The notes below the pieces were generated by a model. That model was not told where the DNA came from, ran no database searches, and saw only the letters and a program-made list of their open reading frames with translations. The position numbers were made by a program, and so were the translations under genes. A stretch of 64,000 nt of DNA from SHZI01 sp963802215 (lineage in GTDB: Bacteria > Pseudomonadota > Gammaproteobacteria > Steroidobacterales > GCA-2729495), in NCBI GenBank assembly GCA_963802215.1, contig CAWDHQ010000002.1:124001-188000 (forward strand), given 5' to 3'. Positions 51,116 to 60,514 of the stretch are shown in pieces (position 1 is the first letter of the stretch; every line of letters begins with the position of its first letter).

Positions 51116-51984
51116 TCAGTACTCGGGCAGTGGAATGAACTCCGACTCGCCCGGCACCGGCGCAAAGCGCCCGAGCTTCCAGTCCCGGCGGGCGCGCTCG
51201 ATGCGCTCCTCCGAGCTCGACACGAAGTTCCACCAGATATGGCGCGGGCCGTCCGCTGGCTCCCCGCCCAGCAGCATGCAGCGGCACGGGCCTGCCGCCC
51301 GCAGCTCCACGACGCGACCCGGCAGCAGCGTGGCGCAGGCGCCGACCGGCACCGGCTCGCCGTCGATCGCCAGTTCTCCGTCCACCAGGTATACGGCGCG
51401 TTCCTCGTGCTCCGCGGGCAGCGTGCAACCCGCGCCGGCCGCCAGCTCCAGCTCGCCGTAGCCCATCGCCGAGAAGGTCCGCACCGGGGACGTGAGGCCG
51501 AGCAGCGTGCCCGCGATGACCCGTAGCCGGACGCCATCCGCATCCAGCCCCGGCAGTTCGCCCGCCGCGTAGTGATGGAATTGGGGCGTCGTCTCCTCCG
51601 TGTGCTTCGGGAGCGCGAGCCAGGACTGGATGCCGTGCAGGCGCGACGGCCGCTGCCGGATCTCCGGCGGCGTGCGCTCGGAGTGCGCAATGCCGCTGCC
51701 CGCCGTCATCCAGTTCACCTCGCCGGGACGGATCACCTGCCGGAAGCCGAGGCTGTCCCGGTGGAGCAGCTCGCCTTCGAACAGCCAGGTGACGGTGGCG
51801 AGCCCGATGTGCGGGTGAGGACGGACGTCCACGCCCGTGTTGGGGGGAAAGTGGCCGGGCCCATCTCGTCGAAGAAGATGAAGGGACCGACCATCTGGCG
51901 CGGTCCACCCGGCAGCACCCGGTGGACGGTGAAGCCGCCCAGGTCCCGTGCCCTGCCGCGGATGAGCGTGTCGACGGCGCTCAT
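51116..51984 (-). pseudogene. pirin family protein, frameshifted
   Basis: The gene is split between two frames. From ATG 51984 the N terminus reads MSAVDTLIRGRARDLGGFTV, then GPFIFFDEMGPATFPP; the rest, from NTGVDVRPHPHIGLATVTWL through LGGEPADGPRHIWWNFVSSS to the C terminus, is in the next frame. The join is a C6 tract on the coding strand (G6 at 51842-51847); one extra C would restore a single frame of about 290 codons with normal pirin metal-site motifs (HPHIGLATVTW, HSERTPPE). Pirins are cupin proteins with quercetinase or regulatory roles. Either a recent pseudogene, a variable tract or a sequencing error. Its ATG overlaps the preceding lipoprotein stop. Confidence 0.8.
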
Positions 51985-52649
51985 GTGCAGAGCGGCGGCA
52001 GGCCAGTCTCCTGCCGGATCCTCTGGAGCTTGAGTAGCCCGTCCAGCGCCTCGTTGCGCGCCGCCGCCGGATCCGCCCGGGCTGGATCGACCTGACCCCA
52101 CTGGGCATAGACGGCGTTGGCCTTCGTCGTGTTGCCGGACTCCTCGGCGGCCATGGCCTGGATCAGGAGCGCGTAGCTCCTGCGTCGCGGATCCGTCTCG
52201 CTCGCAAAGGCCCGCTCGGCCCGGCTGATCGCGCCCAGGTGGCGGCAGCGGGCCAGCTCCTCGCCCGCCGCAAAGTTGAGGTCGCCCATCCGGTCCTTGA
52301 GCTGCTGGTTGGCGGGGGACAGGCCGCCCGACTGGCCAGCCGGTGTGGTGGTCGTCGTGGCTGGCGCCGGCGCGGGAGGCGGCGGCGACGATTGCCGCGC
52401 GTCCCGCTCGGCGCCGCTCATGGCGCCCACCGCCGCGCCGGAGGCGGCACCGACCGCACCCGCGCGAAGCGCGTTGTTCACGACGTCCCCGCCCCAGAAG
52501 ATGCTGCCCACGGCACCGGCCACCACGCCGCCGACTGCACCCGTCGTCGCGCCCCGGGAAGCACCCTCTTTCGAGCCGGCACTGCAGCCGGCCACTGCCA
52601 GCGCGACGCACAGGCAACCGGCAACTCGCGTGTACCAAAGCCAGGCCAT
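51981..52649 (-). CDS. putative lipoprotein with glycine-zipper segment
   Basis: A 222-residue protein from ATG 52649. The signal ends in a lipobox AVAGC, so it is probably lipidated. Residues about 25-85 are Gly/Ala-rich (GATTGAVGGVVAGAVGSIFWG and GAVGAASGAAVGAM), a glycine-zipper like those in outer-membrane lipoproteins. A Pro/Thr-rich linker and a helical C-terminal domain rich in Ala and Arg follow. No precise family recognised. Translationally coupled to the pirin gene (ATGA). Confidence 0.78.
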   Translation of the reverse strand: MAWLWYTRVAGCLCVALAVAGCSAGSKEGASRGATTGAVGGVVAGAVGSIFWGGDVVNNALRAGAVGAASGAAVGAMSGAERDARQSSPPPPAPAPATTTTTPAGQSGGLSPANQQLKDRMGDLNFAAGEELARCRHLGAISRAERAFASETDPRRRSYALLIQAMAAEESGNTTKANAVYAQWGQVDPARADPAAARNEALDGLLKLQRIRQETGLPPLCT

Positions 52650-52753
52650 GGACCGTCTCTCCGGGGAAAATTCAAGTCTAGCAGAGGGTTTTCCGGCGAA
52701 TCCGCTACCATGCCGGTCCCGAAATCCAGCCACTGCCCGCGAGGTGCCCGCCC

Positions 52754-53107
52754 ATGACCACCCACACGGTTTGCCGCGTTGAAGAACTGCCGGTCGGCCA
52801 GCACCGCCTGTTCACGGCGGGCGAGACCAAGCTCATCGTCTATCACCTGGACGACGGCTTCTTCGCCACCCAGGCCGCCTGCACCCACATCTTTGCGCCG
52901 CTCGCCAAGGGGAAGATCGTCGACGGCTGCAAGATCCAGTGCCCCTTCCACCGGGCGCGCTTCGACATCCGCACGGGCAAGGTCATCGACTGGGCCAACT
53001 GGCCCCCGGGGCTCGTGAACGTCCTGAATGCCGTGCGCGGCGAGAAGGACCTGCAGACCTGGCCCGTGCGCGTCGCCGGCAACCAGGTGCAGGTGGACGT
53101 CGCATGA
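52754..53107 (+). CDS. Rieske-type 2Fe-2S ferredoxin-like protein
   Basis: A 117-residue soluble Rieske protein. The cluster ligands are in ACTHIFAPLAKG and CPFHRARFDIRTG, and VIDWANWPPGL lies in the C-terminal lid. It resembles the small ferredoxin components (NirD or BphF-like) that pass electrons to oxygenases; no oxygenase is adjacent. It overlaps the MFS transporter gene by four bases (ATGA). Confidence 0.88.
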   Translation: MTTHTVCRVEELPVGQHRLFTAGETKLIVYHLDDGFFATQAACTHIFAPLAKGKIVDGCKIQCPFHRARFDIRTGKVIDWANWPPGLVNVLNAVRGEKDLQTWPVRVAGNQVQVDVA

Positions 53108-54321
53108 CGGTAGCGCCCACGCGCGCGCTGATCTTCGTCCTCGTCACCGTCTTCATCGATACCGTCGGCTTCGGGATCATCATCCCGGTGCTGCCCAGCC
53201 TGCTGATGGACCTGCTCGACGGCTCGCTCAGCACCGCCGCCCTGTATGCCGGCTGGCTCATGTTCCTGTTCTCGGGGCTGCAGTTCCTGAGCGCGCCGGT
53301 GCTCGGCAACCTCAGCGATCACTTCGGCCGGCGGCCGGTGCTGCTGGGCTCCCTCGCGGCCTTCTCCGCGGACTTCGTCCTGATGGGGCTCGCCCCGACC
53401 GTCGGCTGGCTCTTTGTCGGGCGCGCCCTGTCCGGCGTGTTCAGCGCCACCTACCCGGTGGTGACGGCCTACGTGGCCGACCTCACGACACCGGAGCAGC
53501 GCGCGAAGAGCTTTGGCCTGCTGGGCGCGGCCTGGGGCCTGGGCTTCGTCGTCGGCCCCGCCCTCGGGGGCCTGCTGGGGGATACCAATCCCCGGCTGCC
53601 ATTCTTCGTGGCGGCGGGCCTGGCCGCCGTCAACGTGGTCTACGGTTACTTCGTGCTGCCGGAGAGCCTGGCCCCCGCCAACCGCCGGGCCTTCGCCATC
53701 CGGCGGGCCAACCCGATCGGCGCGTTCCGGGCCATGCGCCAGTACCCGCTGGTGGTGGGCCTCCTGGGCGCGCTGCTGCTCTATCACATCGCCCACGACG
53801 CCAATCCGGCCACCTGGACCTACGTGACGATGGCCAAGTTCGACTGGACGCCCCGGGACATCGGCCTGTCCATGAGCTTCGTGGGCGTGTGCGCCGCACT
53901 CGCCCAGGGCCTGGCCGTGGGGCCGGTGGTGAAGTGGCTCGGCGAGCGGCGCGCCATGCTGGCCGGCTTCGGGCTGTTCACCATCAGCTTCCTGGGCTAC
54001 GCTTTCGCGACCTCGGGCTGGATGATGTACTTCTGGATCGTGCCGTTTTCCTTCGGCACCATCGCCAGCATCGCGACGATGGCCCTGCTGTCCAGGGAGG
54101 TGCCGGCGAACCAGCAGGGCGAGCTGCAGGGTGCGGTCTCCAGCCTGCGCAGCATCACCGCCTGCTTCGCGCCGCTGATGATGACCGGGCTGTTCAGCTA
54201 CTTCACGTCGCCGGCGGCGCCGTTCCAGTTTCCTGGCGCGTCCTTCTTCGCGGCCAGCGTGCTGACCTGCGTGGCGCTGGTGCTCGTCGTCGGCGTACTG
54301 CGCCGCCAGCCGGCGCCGTAG
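53104..54321 (+). CDS. MFS transporter, TetA-like (12-TM)
   Basis: A 405-residue drug:proton antiporter-type MFS protein with twelve hydrophobic segments. Helix 1 is LIFVLVTVFIDTVGFGIIIP with the D-TxGxGIIxPVLP motif typical of TetA(A) relatives; motif A is GNLSDHFGRRPVLLGSL between helices 2 and 3; motif C is GAAWGLGFVVGPALGG. Substrate cannot be read. Coupled to the Rieske gene upstream. Its stop TAG is in a REP. Confidence 0.9.
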   Translation: MTVAPTRALIFVLVTVFIDTVGFGIIIPVLPSLLMDLLDGSLSTAALYAGWLMFLFSGLQFLSAPVLGNLSDHFGRRPVLLGSLAAFSADFVLMGLAPTVGWLFVGRALSGVFSATYPVVTAYVADLTTPEQRAKSFGLLGAAWGLGFVVGPALGGLLGDTNPRLPFFVAAGLAAVNVVYGYFVLPESLAPANRRAFAIRRANPIGAFRAMRQYPLVVGLLGALLLYHIAHDANPATWTYVTMAKFDWTPRDIGLSMSFVGVCAALAQGLAVGPVVKWLGERRAMLAGFGLFTISFLGYAFATSGWMMYFWIVPFSFGTIASIATMALLSREVPANQQGELQGAVSSLRSITACFAPLMMTGLFSYFTSPAAPFQFPGASFFAASVLTCVALVLVVGVLRRQPAP

Positions 54322-54373
54322 GAGCGCCTTCAGGCGCGACGCTGATTCCGGTCGCGGCTGAAGCCGCTCCTAC
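54318..54373. repeat. mixed REP pair between convergent MFS and xthA genes
   Basis: Left unit GCGCC class (54318-54340), right unit GCGGC class inverted (54351-54373). The two outer TAGs are the stops of the two convergent genes, the same arrangement as at rraB/fghA. Confidence 0.9.
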
Positions 54374-55131
54374 AGCACGGCGACGACGGGCGCGTGGTCC
54401 GACGGCTTGTCCAGCTTGCGTGGCGCCACGTCTATGGTCGCGCCGGAGCAGGTGGCGGCCAGTGCCTTCGACGCCAGGATGAGGTCGATCCGCAGGCCGT
54501 GATTGCGGCGGAAGCCCATCATCCGGTAGTCCCACCAGGAGAAGGACTTCTCGGGCTGGTCGAAGAGCCGGAAGGTGTCCACCAGGCCCAGGTTCAGCAG
54601 GGCCTTCAGCCGCTCCCGCTCGGGAACGCTGCACAGGACCTGGCCCCGCCACTGCTCCGGGTCGTGCACGTCCCGGTCCTCCGGCGCGATGTTGAAGTCG
54701 CCGACGATGGCGAGGCGCTCGTGGCGCTTCAGCTCGCCGGCCAGGTAGCCCGCCAGGGCGTCCAGCCAGTCCAGCTTGTAGCGGTACTTGTCGGAGCCGA
54801 TGCTCTGGCCGTTGGGCACGTACACGTTGATCACCCGCGTGCCGCCGTAGGTGGCGGCGATCACCCGGCGCTGGTCGTCGCTGAAGTCGGGGATGCCCGT
54901 GGACACGTCGGCCGGCTCCTCCCGGGACAGCAGGGCGACGCCGTTGTAGGCCTTCTGGCCGTCGAGCACGCAGCGGTAGCCTGCGGCCTCGATGTCGGCC
55001 AGCGGAAATTTACTCGCCTCCGTCTTGATTTCCTGCAGGGCGAGCACGTCCGGCTCGTTGGCGTTCAACCAGTCGACCACGTGGGCCAGGCGCTGGCGGA
55101 TGGAATTGACGTTCCAGGAGGCGAGCTTCAT
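54370..55131 (-). CDS. xthA: exodeoxyribonuclease III
   Basis: A 253-residue AP endonuclease/3'-5' exonuclease of base-excision repair. MKLASWNVNSIRQRLAHVVDW opens the DNase I-like fold; catalytic motifs LQEIKTE, YVPNGQSIGSDKYRYKLDW, IVGDFNIAPEDRDV and GLRIDLILAS ... SDHAPVVA are intact. Start ATG 55131 by homology. Divergent from the first diheme peroxidase gene; stop in a REP. Confidence 0.96.
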   Translation of the reverse strand: MKLASWNVNSIRQRLAHVVDWLNANEPDVLALQEIKTEASKFPLADIEAAGYRCVLDGQKAYNGVALLSREEPADVSTGIPDFSDDQRRVIAATYGGTRVINVYVPNGQSIGSDKYRYKLDWLDALAGYLAGELKRHERLAIVGDFNIAPEDRDVHDPEQWRGQVLCSVPERERLKALLNLGLVDTFRLFDQPEKSFSWWDYRMMGFRRNHGLRIDLILASKALAATCSGATIDVAPRKLDKPSDHAPVVAVL

Positions 55132-55227
55132 GGGCGATGCAAACCTGCGTAAGTGAATTCCCCAATACCCCGGCAGCCCTTCGGGCGCAACCCTGCCCGC
55201 TGAAATCGTCGCGGAACGGAGACTGCC

Positions 55228-56265
55228 ATGAGGATTCCTGCCCTGCTCGCCATCCTGGCCAGCCTCGTCGCGCCGGCATCCGGAATCGCCGCAGACTCCC
55301 TGATGCAGTCCGCGCAGGCGCAGTTCAAGCCGGTTCCCGACCAGCCGCCCGCCCTGCCGGGCAACCCGGCATCGCCGGCCAGGGTCGAGCTCGGAAAGAT
55401 GCTGTTCTTCGACCCGCGGATCTCCGCCAGCCATGCGATCAGCTGCAACTCCTGCCACAACGTCGGCCTGGGTGGCGTGGACGCGGCGGAGAAATCGATC
55501 GGGCACAAGTGGCAGAAGGGAGGCCGGAATTCGCCGACGGTCTTCAACGCCGTGTTCAACACCGCCCAGTTCTGGGACGGGAGGGCGAAGGACCTGGAGG
55601 AGCAGGCGGGCGGCCCCATGGTGAATCCCATCGAGATGGCCTCACCGAAGGAGCACGTGACCGAGCAGCTGCGCGGCATTCCCGGCTACGTGGCCGCGTT
55701 CAAGGCGGCGTTCCCCGGTGAAGCCAGCCCCGTCACGCTGGCCAACGCCCAGAAGGCCATCGCCGTCTTCGAGGCCACCCTGATTACCCCCAATGCGCCC
55801 TTCGACCGGTACCTGAAGGGTGATGCCTCCGCCCTCGACGCCACCCAGACCGCCGGCCTGAAGCTCTTCATCGACAAGGGCTGCGCGGCGTGCCACAACG
55901 GCATCAACCTCGGCGGGGGCCGCTACGCGCCGTTCGGCATCGTGGAGAAGCCGGGAGCCGAACTGCTGCCAACCGACGACAAGGGCCGTTTCACGGTGAC
56001 GAAGACGGCCGGCGATGAATACGTCTTCAAGGTGCCGACGCTCCGGAACATCGAGCTGACGGCGCCCTACTTCCATTCCGGACGGTCCTGGGACCTGGGC
56101 CAGGCCGTCGGGGTGATGGCAGCCAGCCAGCTCGGCCTGCCGGTGACCGACGAGGAAGCGGGGAAGATTGTTGCCTTCCTCGGCGCGCTGACCGGCGACC
56201 AGCCGAAGATCGTCTACCCGGTGCTGCCGCCGAGCGTCGCCGCAACCCCGCGGCCGCAGCCCTAG
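55228..56265 (+). CDS. diheme cytochrome c peroxidase (MauG/CcpA family), copy 1
   Basis: A 345-residue periplasmic peroxidase that reduces H2O2 with electrons from small cytochromes. Signal peptide ends SGIAA. Two haem-binding motifs: CNSCH (about residue 73) and CAACH (about 220). The LGKMLFFDPRIS, KGGRNSPTVFNAVFNTAQFWDGRA and PTLRNIELTAPYFHSG blocks are typical. About 60-70 percent identical by eye to the next gene, so the pair arose by tandem duplication. Confidence 0.92.
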   Translation: MRIPALLAILASLVAPASGIAADSLMQSAQAQFKPVPDQPPALPGNPASPARVELGKMLFFDPRISASHAISCNSCHNVGLGGVDAAEKSIGHKWQKGGRNSPTVFNAVFNTAQFWDGRAKDLEEQAGGPMVNPIEMASPKEHVTEQLRGIPGYVAAFKAAFPGEASPVTLANAQKAIAVFEATLITPNAPFDRYLKGDASALDATQTAGLKLFIDKGCAACHNGINLGGGRYAPFGIVEKPGAELLPTDDKGRFTVTKTAGDEYVFKVPTLRNIELTAPYFHSGRSWDLGQAVGVMAASQLGLPVTDEEAGKIVAFLGALTGDQPKIVYPVLPPSVAATPRPQP

Positions 56266-56346
56266 GGCGGCGGCCGCCGCTCGAATCCGGGAGAGCGGCG
56301 GGTTACGCTCCCATGGGTGAGCCGCCACCGTCACGGGACTGCAGCC

Positions 56347-57387
56347 ATGCGCCGGCACTCGTCATCCAGCCTGATCCTCCTGCTGCTCGCCGCGGGCATT
56401 GCCCACGCCGCCGATGACCTGCTCACGACGGCCCGGGCCCGCTTCCAGCCCATTCCGCCCGAGGCCCCGGCACTGCCGGGCAATCCCGCCACGCCCGCGA
56501 AGCTGGAGCTGGGCCGGATGCTGTACTTCGACCCGCGGGTCTCCGCGGGCCGGCCCGGCAGCTGCAACTCCTGCCACAACGTGGGCCTGGGCGGCGCGGA
56601 CGGCCGGGAGACGGCGATCGGGCACAGCTGGCAGAAGGGCGGCCGCAATGTGCCGACCGCCTTCAACGCGGTCTTCAACACGGCCCGGTTCTGGGACGGC
56701 CGCGCCCAGGACGTGGAAGATCAGCCCACCGGTCGAACCTTCAACCCCATCGAGATGGCACTGCCCCGGGGTGAGCTCAGCGAGGACCTCGCCGGGATTC
56801 CCGGCTACCGGACCGCGTTCAGCGCGGCGTTCCCGGGGGAGGCCGATCCGGTGACGCTGGCCAACGCGCAGAAGGCCATCGCGGTCTTCCAGGCGACGCT
56901 GATCACGCCGAACGCACCCTTCGACAACTACCTGCGGGGCGACGCCTACGCCCTCAACGCGACACAGAAGATCGGTTTGCAGCTCTTCATCAGCAAGGGC
57001 TGCGCGGAGTGCCACGACGGCATGAACCTGGGCGGCACGCAGTACGCGCCCTTCGGCATCCTGGAGCGGCCAGGCGCCGAGGTGCTGCCCCGGGACGACA
57101 AGGGCCGCTTCATGGTCACGGACACAGTAGGCGACCAGTATGTCTTCAAGGTTCCCCAGCTGCGGAACATCGCGCTGACCGCGCCGTACTTCCATTCCGG
57201 GAGGGCCTGGGACCTGGCCCAGTCGGTGGCGGTGATGGCCTCGAGCCAGGTTGGCGCGCCGGTGAGCGCGGAGGAGAACGCGCACATCACGGCGTTCCTC
57301 GGGAGCCTGACGGGGGAGCAGCCCCGGATCACCTACCCGGTGCTTCCCGTCGCCGCTGGCCCCGGGGCGGCACCGCCGCCGCCCTAG
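56347..57387 (+). CDS. diheme cytochrome c peroxidase (MauG/CcpA family), copy 2
   Basis: A 346-residue paralogue of the preceding gene. From ATG 56347 it has a signal peptide (MRRHSSSSLILLLLAAGIAHA region), haem motifs CNSCH and CAECH, and the same LGRMLYFDPRVS, TAFNAVFNTARFWDGRAQ and LTAPYFHSGRAWDLA blocks. An upstream in-frame start would only lengthen the N terminus before the signal. It ends in a CTAG shared with the convergent stop of the next gene. Confidence 0.92.
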   Translation: MRRHSSSSLILLLLAAGIAHAADDLLTTARARFQPIPPEAPALPGNPATPAKLELGRMLYFDPRVSAGRPGSCNSCHNVGLGGADGRETAIGHSWQKGGRNVPTAFNAVFNTARFWDGRAQDVEDQPTGRTFNPIEMALPRGELSEDLAGIPGYRTAFSAAFPGEADPVTLANAQKAIAVFQATLITPNAPFDNYLRGDAYALNATQKIGLQLFISKGCAECHDGMNLGGTQYAPFGILERPGAEVLPRDDKGRFMVTDTVGDQYVFKVPQLRNIALTAPYFHSGRAWDLAQSVAVMASSQVGAPVSAEENAHITAFLGSLTGEQPRITYPVLPVAAGPGAAPPPP

Positions 57388-58232
57388 TCGGCACGTCGCC
57401 GGCGGATCCCTGCCAGCGTGGCGAGGCCACTGGCGAAGAGCAGGACGGCTGGCGGCAAGGGCACTACCGCGGTCGTTGCAAAGCGCACGTAACTGAAGTT
57501 GCCTTGACCCGCGTCCGGGCTCGTTGCGGCACCCCACGCCACCAGCTGGCCCGTGTAGGGACTCAGGTTGGCGACGATATTGCTGACCTTCTCCACCCCG
57601 TCAATGAAGAAGTCCGCAGACAGGGCGGTCGGGTCGTAGACCAGCTCATAAAGATGGTATCCGCTGCTGCCGCCCTCGAAAGCGTAGGTGCCACCCGTGC
57701 TGTTGGGCAGGCGGATCAGGGGGTCACCGTCCGCCTGGCTGCCGAAGCCGAGATACCAGTCCCGCGAGTTGTTGGCGGGGCCCGGGTCGCTGTCGCCGGT
57801 GCGGTAGAAGGCGGTGATCGTCGACGCCGTCCCGAAGCCACTCACGGTAGTGAACGCATCACTCAGGTTGACGATGCGCAGCCGGACGCTGAGGCGCCAG
57901 CCGTTGGCCGCCGTGTCGGCCTGGTGGGTGGTTGCGGACAGGTCTTCGAAGTAGTAGCGGAGCGAATTCGTCGCCGTGGAATTGTCGTCCACCGCCCATG
58001 CGTCGTAGCCGGAGCCCAGGTCGTTGTAGACGGGGCCGGCGGTCGTGCCGGTGTGGCTGGTGGTATCGGCCGTCCAGCCCTCGGTAACCGGATCGAGCGC
58101 GCCGTTGTGGACGTAGAGAAGCGAGGCCTCCGCTCCGAATGATAGGGCGTACGCAGACGCCAGCAGGGCGAGTCGGGAAGCCGAGCTGAACGAGGTCAGA
58201 CGTCGGGTGCGTGATGGAGTGGCCGAGTCCAT
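57384..58232 (-). CDS. lectin-like exported protein with VPLPA/PEP-CTERM sorting signal
   Basis: A 282-residue exported protein. The N-terminal 35 residues contain a signal region ending SFGAEAS. The body looks like a jelly-roll/concanavalin-type fold: repeated Gly/Thr-rich strands, YFEDLSATTHQAD, YHLYELVYDPTALSADFFIDG. The C terminus VPLPPAVLLFASGLATLAGI followed by RRRR is a VPLPA-CTERM signal. The function is unknown. It is the second such protein in the window. Confidence 0.75.
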   Translation of the reverse strand: MDSATPSRTRRLTSFSSASRLALLASAYALSFGAEASLLYVHNGALDPVTEGWTADTTSHTGTTAGPVYNDLGSGYDAWAVDDNSTATNSLRYYFEDLSATTHQADTAANGWRLSVRLRIVNLSDAFTTVSGFGTASTITAFYRTGDSDPGPANNSRDWYLGFGSQADGDPLIRLPNSTGGTYAFEGGSSGYHLYELVYDPTALSADFFIDGVEKVSNIVANLSPYTGQLVAWGAATSPDAGQGNFSYVRFATTAVVPLPPAVLLFASGLATLAGIRRRRAD

Positions 58233-58382
58233 CGTGCCGGGTTCCTCCGGATATTCTTCTTGATACCAAAGAGGCTACTCGCCGTTCGGCATGGCAGCAA
58301 GCCGCCTGAAGCAGAGGAGATGCGCTCCCCTTGACATAAGGTCGCCAACTTCCGGGCGAAGCAGTCACAGGCGTGGGAGTCG

Positions 58383-60416
58383 TCAGACCCGGCAGATGCC
58401 CGACTGCTTAAGCAGCGCGTCCACGTGGGCGGGGCGTCCGCGAAACGCCACGAAGGCCTCGGCGATGTCCCGGGAGCCGCCAATCTCCAGCACCTGCTCC
58501 CGGAAGCGCTGTGCCAGCGCCGGATCGAACAGCCCGGCCTCCTCGAAGGCGGCGAAGGCGTCGGCGGCGAGCACCTCCGCCCACTTGTAGCTGTAGTAGC
58601 CGGCCGCATAGCCGCCACCAAAGATGTGGGTGAAGGCGTGGGCGAAGCGGTTCCACTCCGGTGGTTTGATCACGGCGACCGCGTCCCGGACCTCTGCCAG
58701 GATGTCCATCACCCGGGAGCCCGCGGCCGGGTCGTACTCGGCGTGGATGCGCAGGTCGAAGAGGGCGAACTCCAGCTGGCGGATCATGGCCAGCGCCGAC
58801 TGGAAGTTCTTCGACTCGCGGAGGGAAGCCAGAATCTCCGCCGGCAGCGGCTCGCGGGTCTGGTAGTGACCCGAGCACAGCGCCACCACCTCGGGCTCCC
58901 AGGCGAAGGTCTCCATGAACTGGCTGGGTAGCTCCACCGCGTCCCAGGGCACGCCGTTGATCCCGCCCACGCTGGGGTAGTCGATGCGCGTGAGCAGGTG
59001 GTGCAGCACGTGGCCCATCTCGTGGAACACCGTGACCATCTCGTCGTGGGTAATGAGGCAGGGCATGTCCGCGGTGGGCAGCGAGAAGTTGCAGACCAGG
59101 TGCGCCACCGGCACCTGCAGGCCCGCGTCGTCCCGCAGCCGGTTGAGGCACTGGTCCATCCAGGCGCCGGAGCGCTTGGTGGACCGGGCGTAGAAGTCGG
59201 TGAAGAAGCCGCCGATCTCGCGGCCCGCCGCGTCCCGCAGCCGAAAGTACTCCACGTGGGGCTCCCAGGCATCCACGCCGGTGACCGGCTCTATGCGGAT
59301 GCCGTAGAGCTTCTCCAGCACCTGGAAAAGACCCGAGAGAACGGTCGGCAGCGGGAAGTAGGGGCGCAGCCCCTCGTCGGAAATCGAGTACTTCCGGTGC
59401 CGCAGCTTCTCGGAGTAGTACGCGATGTCCCAGGGCTCCAGCGCCCGGCCGGCGAAGGCCTCCAGCTCGGCCAGTTCGCGCCGGGCGGCATCCCGGGAAT
59501 GGCGGACCAGCTCGATGAGGAAATCCCGCACCTCGTCCACGGACTTCGCCATCTTGGTCGCGAGGGAGTAGGCCGCGAAATTCGGGTAGCCGATGATCCC
59601 GGCAGCCTCGTGCCGGAGCGCGAGAATCTGTTCCATCAGCGCGCTGTTGTCGTGGCCGGGCGAGTAGTCGGCCTGGTCCGAAGCGCGCGTGGCCCAGCCC
59701 CGGTAGACGGACTTACGCAGCTCCCGGTCGTCGGCGTGGGTGACGACGGCGACGTAGGTGGGCTGGTCCAGCTGGAACATCCAGCCCGGCTTGCCGGCAG
59801 CGGCCGCGCGCTCGGCCGCGGGCTCCAGCACCGTCGCCGGCACGCCGCGCACCCGCGATGCGTCCGGGATGTGCAGCGACCAGGCGGCAGCCGAATCGAG
59901 CACGTTCTGCTCGTACCCCGCCTCCGCGGTGGAGAGTTCCTCCATGATGGTCTTGAACCGGGCCTTCTGGTCCGGTGGCAGGTGCACGCCGGACAGGCGG
60001 AAGTCGCGGATCGCCAGCTCGAGCAGGCGGCTGGCGCCTTCGCCCGGGCCTGCCGCCGCCCGTTCGCCGAGGCGCCTGTAGAGCTCGTAGAGTCGCTGGT
60101 TGTGGCCCATCTCGGTCTCGTAGCGGGAGATGGCGGGAAGGCAGGCGTTGTACGCGGCGCGCAGCTCCGGCGAATTGGCCACCGACTGCAGGTGCCGGAC
60201 CGGCGACCAGACCCGGTGCAGCCGGTCGCTGAGCCGCTCGATGGGCAGCACGGCGGCGTCGAACTCCAGTTCGAGCTGTTCGGCGGCCGCCAGCAGCTGC
60301 TCCAGCTCGGCCCGGTTGGCGTCGAGCGTGGCGAGCACGGCGTGCTCCACGTGCTCCGGCCGGATCCGGTCGAAGGCGGGGAGGCCACTGGCCGCGAGGA
60401 GTGGGTTGTTCTGCAT
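58383..60416 (-). CDS. prlC: oligopeptidase A (M3 family metallopeptidase)
   Basis: A 677-residue zinc metallopeptidase that degrades signal peptides and short peptides in the cytoplasm. The zinc motif is HEMGH in MVTVFHEMGHVLHHLLTR, around residue 465. FGGGYAAGYYSYKWAEVLAADAF is the conserved C-terminal segment, and PLLAASGLPAFDRIRPEHVEHA the N terminus. Length matches E. coli PrlC (680). It is divergent from gor with about 98 bases between. Confidence 0.95.
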   Translation of the reverse strand: MQNNPLLAASGLPAFDRIRPEHVEHAVLATLDANRAELEQLLAAAEQLELEFDAAVLPIERLSDRLHRVWSPVRHLQSVANSPELRAAYNACLPAISRYETEMGHNQRLYELYRRLGERAAAGPGEGASRLLELAIRDFRLSGVHLPPDQKARFKTIMEELSTAEAGYEQNVLDSAAAWSLHIPDASRVRGVPATVLEPAAERAAAAGKPGWMFQLDQPTYVAVVTHADDRELRKSVYRGWATRASDQADYSPGHDNSALMEQILALRHEAAGIIGYPNFAAYSLATKMAKSVDEVRDFLIELVRHSRDAARRELAELEAFAGRALEPWDIAYYSEKLRHRKYSISDEGLRPYFPLPTVLSGLFQVLEKLYGIRIEPVTGVDAWEPHVEYFRLRDAAGREIGGFFTDFYARSTKRSGAWMDQCLNRLRDDAGLQVPVAHLVCNFSLPTADMPCLITHDEMVTVFHEMGHVLHHLLTRIDYPSVGGINGVPWDAVELPSQFMETFAWEPEVVALCSGHYQTREPLPAEILASLRESKNFQSALAMIRQLEFALFDLRIHAEYDPAAGSRVMDILAEVRDAVAVIKPPEWNRFAHAFTHIFGGGYAAGYYSYKWAEVLAADAFAAFEEAGLFDPALAQRFREQVLEIGGSRDIAEAFVAFRGRPAHVDALLKQSGICRV

Positions 60417-60514
60417 CGGGAAATGCTAACGGAAAAGCGGCCCGTGGCCCAATCAACCGCCTTGCTACACTCCCGGCCCGTGTCACGACCACTTGAGCCA
60501 GCAGGGCCCGCAGC

